Assembly (NCBI GenBank): GCA_964006375.1 | Contig: OZ023265.1 | Coordinates: forward strand, 15,607,252-15,671,251 | Direction of reading: 5' to 3' | DNA length: 64,000 nucleotides | DNA from: Tillus elongatus | Taxonomy: Eukaryota > Arthropoda > Insecta > Coleoptera > Cleridae | Translations under genes and position numbers: made by a program | Notes under the pieces: model-generated | What the model was told of the DNA's origin: nothing | Database searches by the model: none | Seen by the model: only the letters and a program-made list of their open reading frames with translations | Shown: piece by piece, positions 60,936-64,000 of the stretch | How the letters are laid out: the number at the start of each line of letters is the position of its first letter | How positions within the stretch are numbered: the stretch's first letter is position 1

Positions 60936-61521
60936 AAATATGTCTATTGCTACTATGAATGTTAATTTATAAGTGACGTGTGCCTCCTTATCGTGTGTTG
61001 TTTCTTTACGGATTAAATATTTTGCTGGCATGGTTTTGATTTGTTAAGCTGGTTATGTAGACTGACCGCATGCGCGTGCAAGTGCGAAATGTATGTTGAT
61101 TTGCATTTTAGCGAACACTAGAATGATCAATCGCTGTTACGCGTTTGTCCACGTGAATGGTGGAATAATAATGTTCACAATAACCCCACATTGTCATGGC
61201 CAGTTTGGTTCCATTGTATTTTAAGATGTTATTTTTAATTAATTTCTGACTGCAGTCGTAAACTGTTATTTAGCTTTTACAAGTGTGTTATAGAATTTCC
61301 TTTTTTAACAATTTTAACAATCTACACTTATAGTATAGTTAGAAGCGTGCTGATAATTTTTTTTCATTATCGTAGCCCTGACGAACTGGCCAAGAAACTG
61401 TGAAAGCTAGCCTTGATAAAACAATAAAGAGTATTTCTAAGTGAACGGTCTTGTGAATCTCTGAAGTCCCAATTACACTCCTCAAGAGGAAACTGTTTTT
61501 ATGAAGAAAAAAAAATTTTTA
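60936..61521. other. Unclassified DNA
   Basis: The segment 61370-61450 (TGACGAACTGGCCAAG) resembles a retroelement end but is not assigned. Confidence 0.35.
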
Positions 61522-62203
61522 ATTTCAACAACGCACCGCGAGGGCTTACAGCCTAAATACTATCGTACCGTGGGTGTCGACAAGGAGGAAACAGGCAACT
61601 TGTTAATTCTGGACTTGAAGGTTTGGAGGTTCGGAGGAGAAGGAAAAACATGAGCCGGCAAAGAATTCCACAACTTGGAAGTCCAAAAGAGTGGGCATAA
61701 CAAGATGTTTTATGTCTGGTGACCTGGACAGTAAAAGGGTGCATTCGCTCTGTTCCCCTGGTAGATCTGTTGGGGGCAGCAGGTGGAGGAACTATGGAAG
61801 AAAGCTCCTCTGAGCAGTGCCCGTGCAGATTTCTATCAAAGAGAGAGAGAGAGGTCACCAACGGCACGTCAGTGGGCAAGGGTGGCAGCCTTTGGGTAAA
61901 GGTAGGGTCATCGATGAGACGTATAGCTCCCTTCTGAATGGAGTCCAAGATAGCGAGTGTAGAAGCGGCAGCAGCACCCCAGATGTGGGAACAGTACTCG
62001 AGGTTTGGTCTTATTTATGAAGTATATAAGGTATAGAGATTAGCTGGTGAAAAGTATTTGCGAGCCCAGAGGAGGAAACCTAATTTCTTGGCAGCCGCTT
62101 CTGCAATTGATGTGACATGTTGGTGCCAATTGAGATTTCGATCCACAGAAATAACAACAAGTGAAAATGACTCATTACTTTAAATAACTTGGTTGTTTAT
62201 TGT
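61522..62203 (-). mobile_element. LINE 3' fragment, copy L4
   Basis: On the minus strand: NLNWHQHVTSIAEAAAKKLG, the YTLYTS and EYCSHIWGAAA region, then HGHCSEELSSIV and the tail, split over frames. The 5' end is truncated at ~62203; the 3' tail is at the (T)n near 61515. Closely matches copy L1. Confidence 0.85.
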
Positions 62204-62797
62204 GATATTTGCTTAAAACTGGATATTTTGTTTGGCCTGGAATTATGGATCACTTTGCCTAGTTGAGAATAGTTTTAAAATATGGAGTTCAAGTCCGCCT
62301 ACAAGCTCTAACATGACTTTTTTGGGCTTTTTCATAATAACAGACTTATCGTGTTTTGTCATATAATTTGCCCCTCGTATCACTTATGCTTTATTTATAA
62401 AGCTGGGTTTTTCCTGTTTCATAAAAAATGCAGTTGAAAATATATTTAAGCAGCAACATATGTTTCGCTATGGCAGCCTCTCCACTGTCTATTTCCTAGC
62501 TATTGACTAGCTAGTAGTGAACACGTCGTGTATTCACGAAGGAGTCAATTATACACACCGTCGAAATGCAATTGATGGCAAACAATTCGCAAATCACTTT
62601 GAAGATGGTGAATGAATAATGATGTATGGGGATAACAGACGTTGTTAATTGTCGGCCATTGTTGGGGCCTGTTCTGCTTGACGCTTTGTCCGCCAACAAC
62701 CTCGTTCATTCATTATGGATTATGTGCTACCATAACTTTGCTAATGCGCAGGACTACAATAGATACAAAATTAAGTAAGAATAGGTATGTAAAAAAA
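62204..62797. other. Unclassified DNA
   Basis: Short frames on both strands without domains. Confidence 0.4.
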
Positions 62798-63000
62798 GTC
62801 TGGACGCAGCAAGTGCGTTATGGTAGCAAATTTTCATTAAATGCTTCAATTCTCTATAAACCTAGAAAGTTGAGTTTTGATGGAGTAATGTATTCACGAG
62901 GGCAACATACCAACCGAATTTCATCAAAATAACTTTGTTATTTTTTGAGACATAATTTTTTTCGGAAAAAATAATTTTTGAATTTTTGCAGTCACCATCG
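62798..63000 (+). repeat. TA-core head (hairpin end and first ~200 bp)
   Basis: CTGGACGCAGCAAGTGCG starts it, followed by TTTTCATTAAATGCTTC as at 7530. No TA tract follows. Confidence 0.7.
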
Positions 63001-63057
63001 ATTTTTTTTTAATTAAAAATTTGTTAATAAGAACAAAACAGAAATGTCACTACCTAC

Positions 63058-63064
63058 AAAAAAA
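63058..63064 (-). terminator. T7 run after the 5S-like sequence
   Basis: Seven T on the minus strand, three bases past the 5S-like 3' end, as at Pol III terminators. Confidence 0.55.
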
Positions 63065-63066
63065 GA

Positions 63067-63184
63067 GGTAACAGTACACGATGCTCTCAGGTGGTCACCC
63101 ATCCAAGAACTGGCCACGCCCGAGGTTGCTTAACTTCGCTGATCGCAGAGGAACCGGTTTTTTCAACGTAATATAGCTGTTCAC
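63067..63184 (-). rRNA. 5S rRNA-like sequence (pseudogene, or head of a 5S-derived SINE)
   Basis: The minus strand matches eukaryotic 5S rRNA along its whole ~118 nt. The strongest parts are GCGAAGTTAAGCAACCTC, CTTGGATGGGTGACC and the weaker 5' part TTACGTTGAA...CCGG. These cover the internal promoter boxes. Terminal pairing is reduced to about five base pairs (AACAG with CTGTT). A T7 run follows. The many substitutions relative to known animal 5S, and its position as a single copy among repeats, favour a pseudogene; a functional divergent gene cannot be excluded. Confidence 0.65.
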
Positions 63185-63868
63185 TGGAAATGATTATTTA
63201 TCAAGTTTCGATTTTAAATAAGGAATCAAATTATTTTCAAATTTTGCAATATTTACACAATTTTTAACAGTCCTGATAGCATACGTATTGTTTCTGTGTA
63301 AAAGAATTTAACATAAATTATTTTAAAGGTTGGGGTCTTGGACAACTCACCCATTTCGCAATATGATCAAAAAAGCAATGATTTAGTTCACAAGATTTAA
63401 TATAAACCAAAATTATTAATTGAAAAACAACATTCTCTCATTAACCTAAAATAAAAATAAATTGATATGACATATGACTCTACATAAGCCGCGCCATTTG
63501 CTATAAGAATGTAAATAACAGAACAAACCAATAGCAATTGAATTTCTGACCACGTGAGCAAATAAATCTTCCTAGAATAAATTAACAAAAAATGATATAA
63601 TTGTAAAAGTTTTATTCAACTTATAAGGTTTTTATTTAGTTATTGTTTGGATTACAACTTAAAATCGGGCTTAAACTCTTTAGCTGTCAATTTTACCATA
63701 TAGCTTTTTGAACAAATCAATTCTAGAAATAAATATTACCTTTAATTTTTCTAACTAGGGTAAGTTCCCAAGTTTGTGTAATAAAATTTTGAAACTGACA
63801 ACTCTGGCGGTTTCAATTTAGCAGGCAAATTTTGTAGCTTTCCAACATTCAAAGGAAACAAGTGAACC
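63185..63868. other. Unclassified AT-rich DNA
   Basis: Nothing recognised. Confidence 0.4.
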
Positions 63869-64000
63869 TCGGTGGTTCAGGGGTAAGAACGTGTGCCTCT
63901 GAACCGAAGGGTACTGGGTTCGATCCCAGGGTACTCCTTTCACTTTTTCAGTACAAACTGTAAAATTAACATCAACCAAGGTTCTGTCATTGCGATGTTG
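63869..64000 (+). mobile_element. tRNA-derived SINE running out of the window
   Basis: CGGTGGTTCAGGGGTAAGAA (A box with a 4-bp D stem) and CTGGGTTCGATCCCAG (B box with a perfect 5-bp T stem) form the head. The acceptor and anticodon stems do not pair, so this is a SINE and not a tRNA gene. The body matches 27345-27400. Confidence 0.82.

Noticed and set aside
61370..61420. CTGACGA...GAAAC as another hammerhead
   Set aside because: The intervening bases give at most a 3-bp stem without a loop, and no stem I or cleavage triplet fits.
63869..63942. Possible tRNA gene
   Set aside because: D and T arms fold, but anticodon and acceptor stems do not, and a second copy at 27277 shows it is a repeat family.

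Overview
The window is nuclear DNA of an insect with a large, AT-rich, transposon-loaded genome. The only host protein gene I can support is the 3' end of an odorant-binding-protein (OBP) gene, a family known from hexapods. Everything else is mobile or repetitive DNA: Tc1/mariner-type elements, LINEs, SINEs, one errantivirus-type LTR element, satellites, and about thirty (TA)n arrays. I cannot resolve the order from sequence alone.

Layout. 0-11.3 kb: two OBP exons (478-513 and 10884-11219) separated by a 10.4-kb intron full of repeats. 11.3-20.3 kb: LINE pieces, (TA)n arrays and copies of a ~1-kb dispersed repeat. 20.3-25.9 kb: two ~1.9-kb DD41D mariner copies; the second sits inside the (TA)n core of another repeat. 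26.6-29.7 kb: tRNA-derived SINEs, a third mariner relic and a LINE scrap. 33.6-35.8 kb: head-to-tail and inverted ~310-bp repeats carrying hammerhead ribozymes, interrupted by a LINE fragment. 39.6-41.65 kb: a complete mariner-type element with ~420-bp terminal inverted repeats and an uninterrupted 364-codon transposase. 41.7-42.1 kb: a second, decayed hammerhead locus. 46.6-48.3 kb: an 18-unit 92-bp satellite whose monomer holds two hairpins. 49.8-51.25 kb: an errantivirus-type LTR element reduced to two LTRs, a leader and the end of env. 57.05-57.32 kb: a 122+122-bp foldback with a Penelope-type hammerhead-like fold. 58.75-60.1 kb: a ~280-bp tandem array. 61.5-64 kb: a LINE end, a 5S rRNA-like sequence and a SINE running out of the window.

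One theme connects the regions. Many (TA)n arrays lie at the same internal site of one dispersed repeat, here called the TA-core element. It has a hairpin end motif, a left arm ending in GAGTTATCGG, a TA tract, a right arm with ACTGACCCCGG and a terminal palindrome. These tracts then receive elements that target TA or TATA: both mariner groups and the LTR element are flanked by them. The strongest candidate for an under-described system is the hammerhead-bearing ~310-bp repeat, whose sequence folds into a complete type-I hammerhead with a two-base-pair stem III, the architecture reported for animal retrozymes and Penelope-like elements.

No bacterial genes, CRISPR arrays or canonical tRNA genes were found. 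Names such as M1, M2, TA-core, family C and repeat D are local labels. Boundaries of repeats are by eye and usually good to about 10-30 bp.
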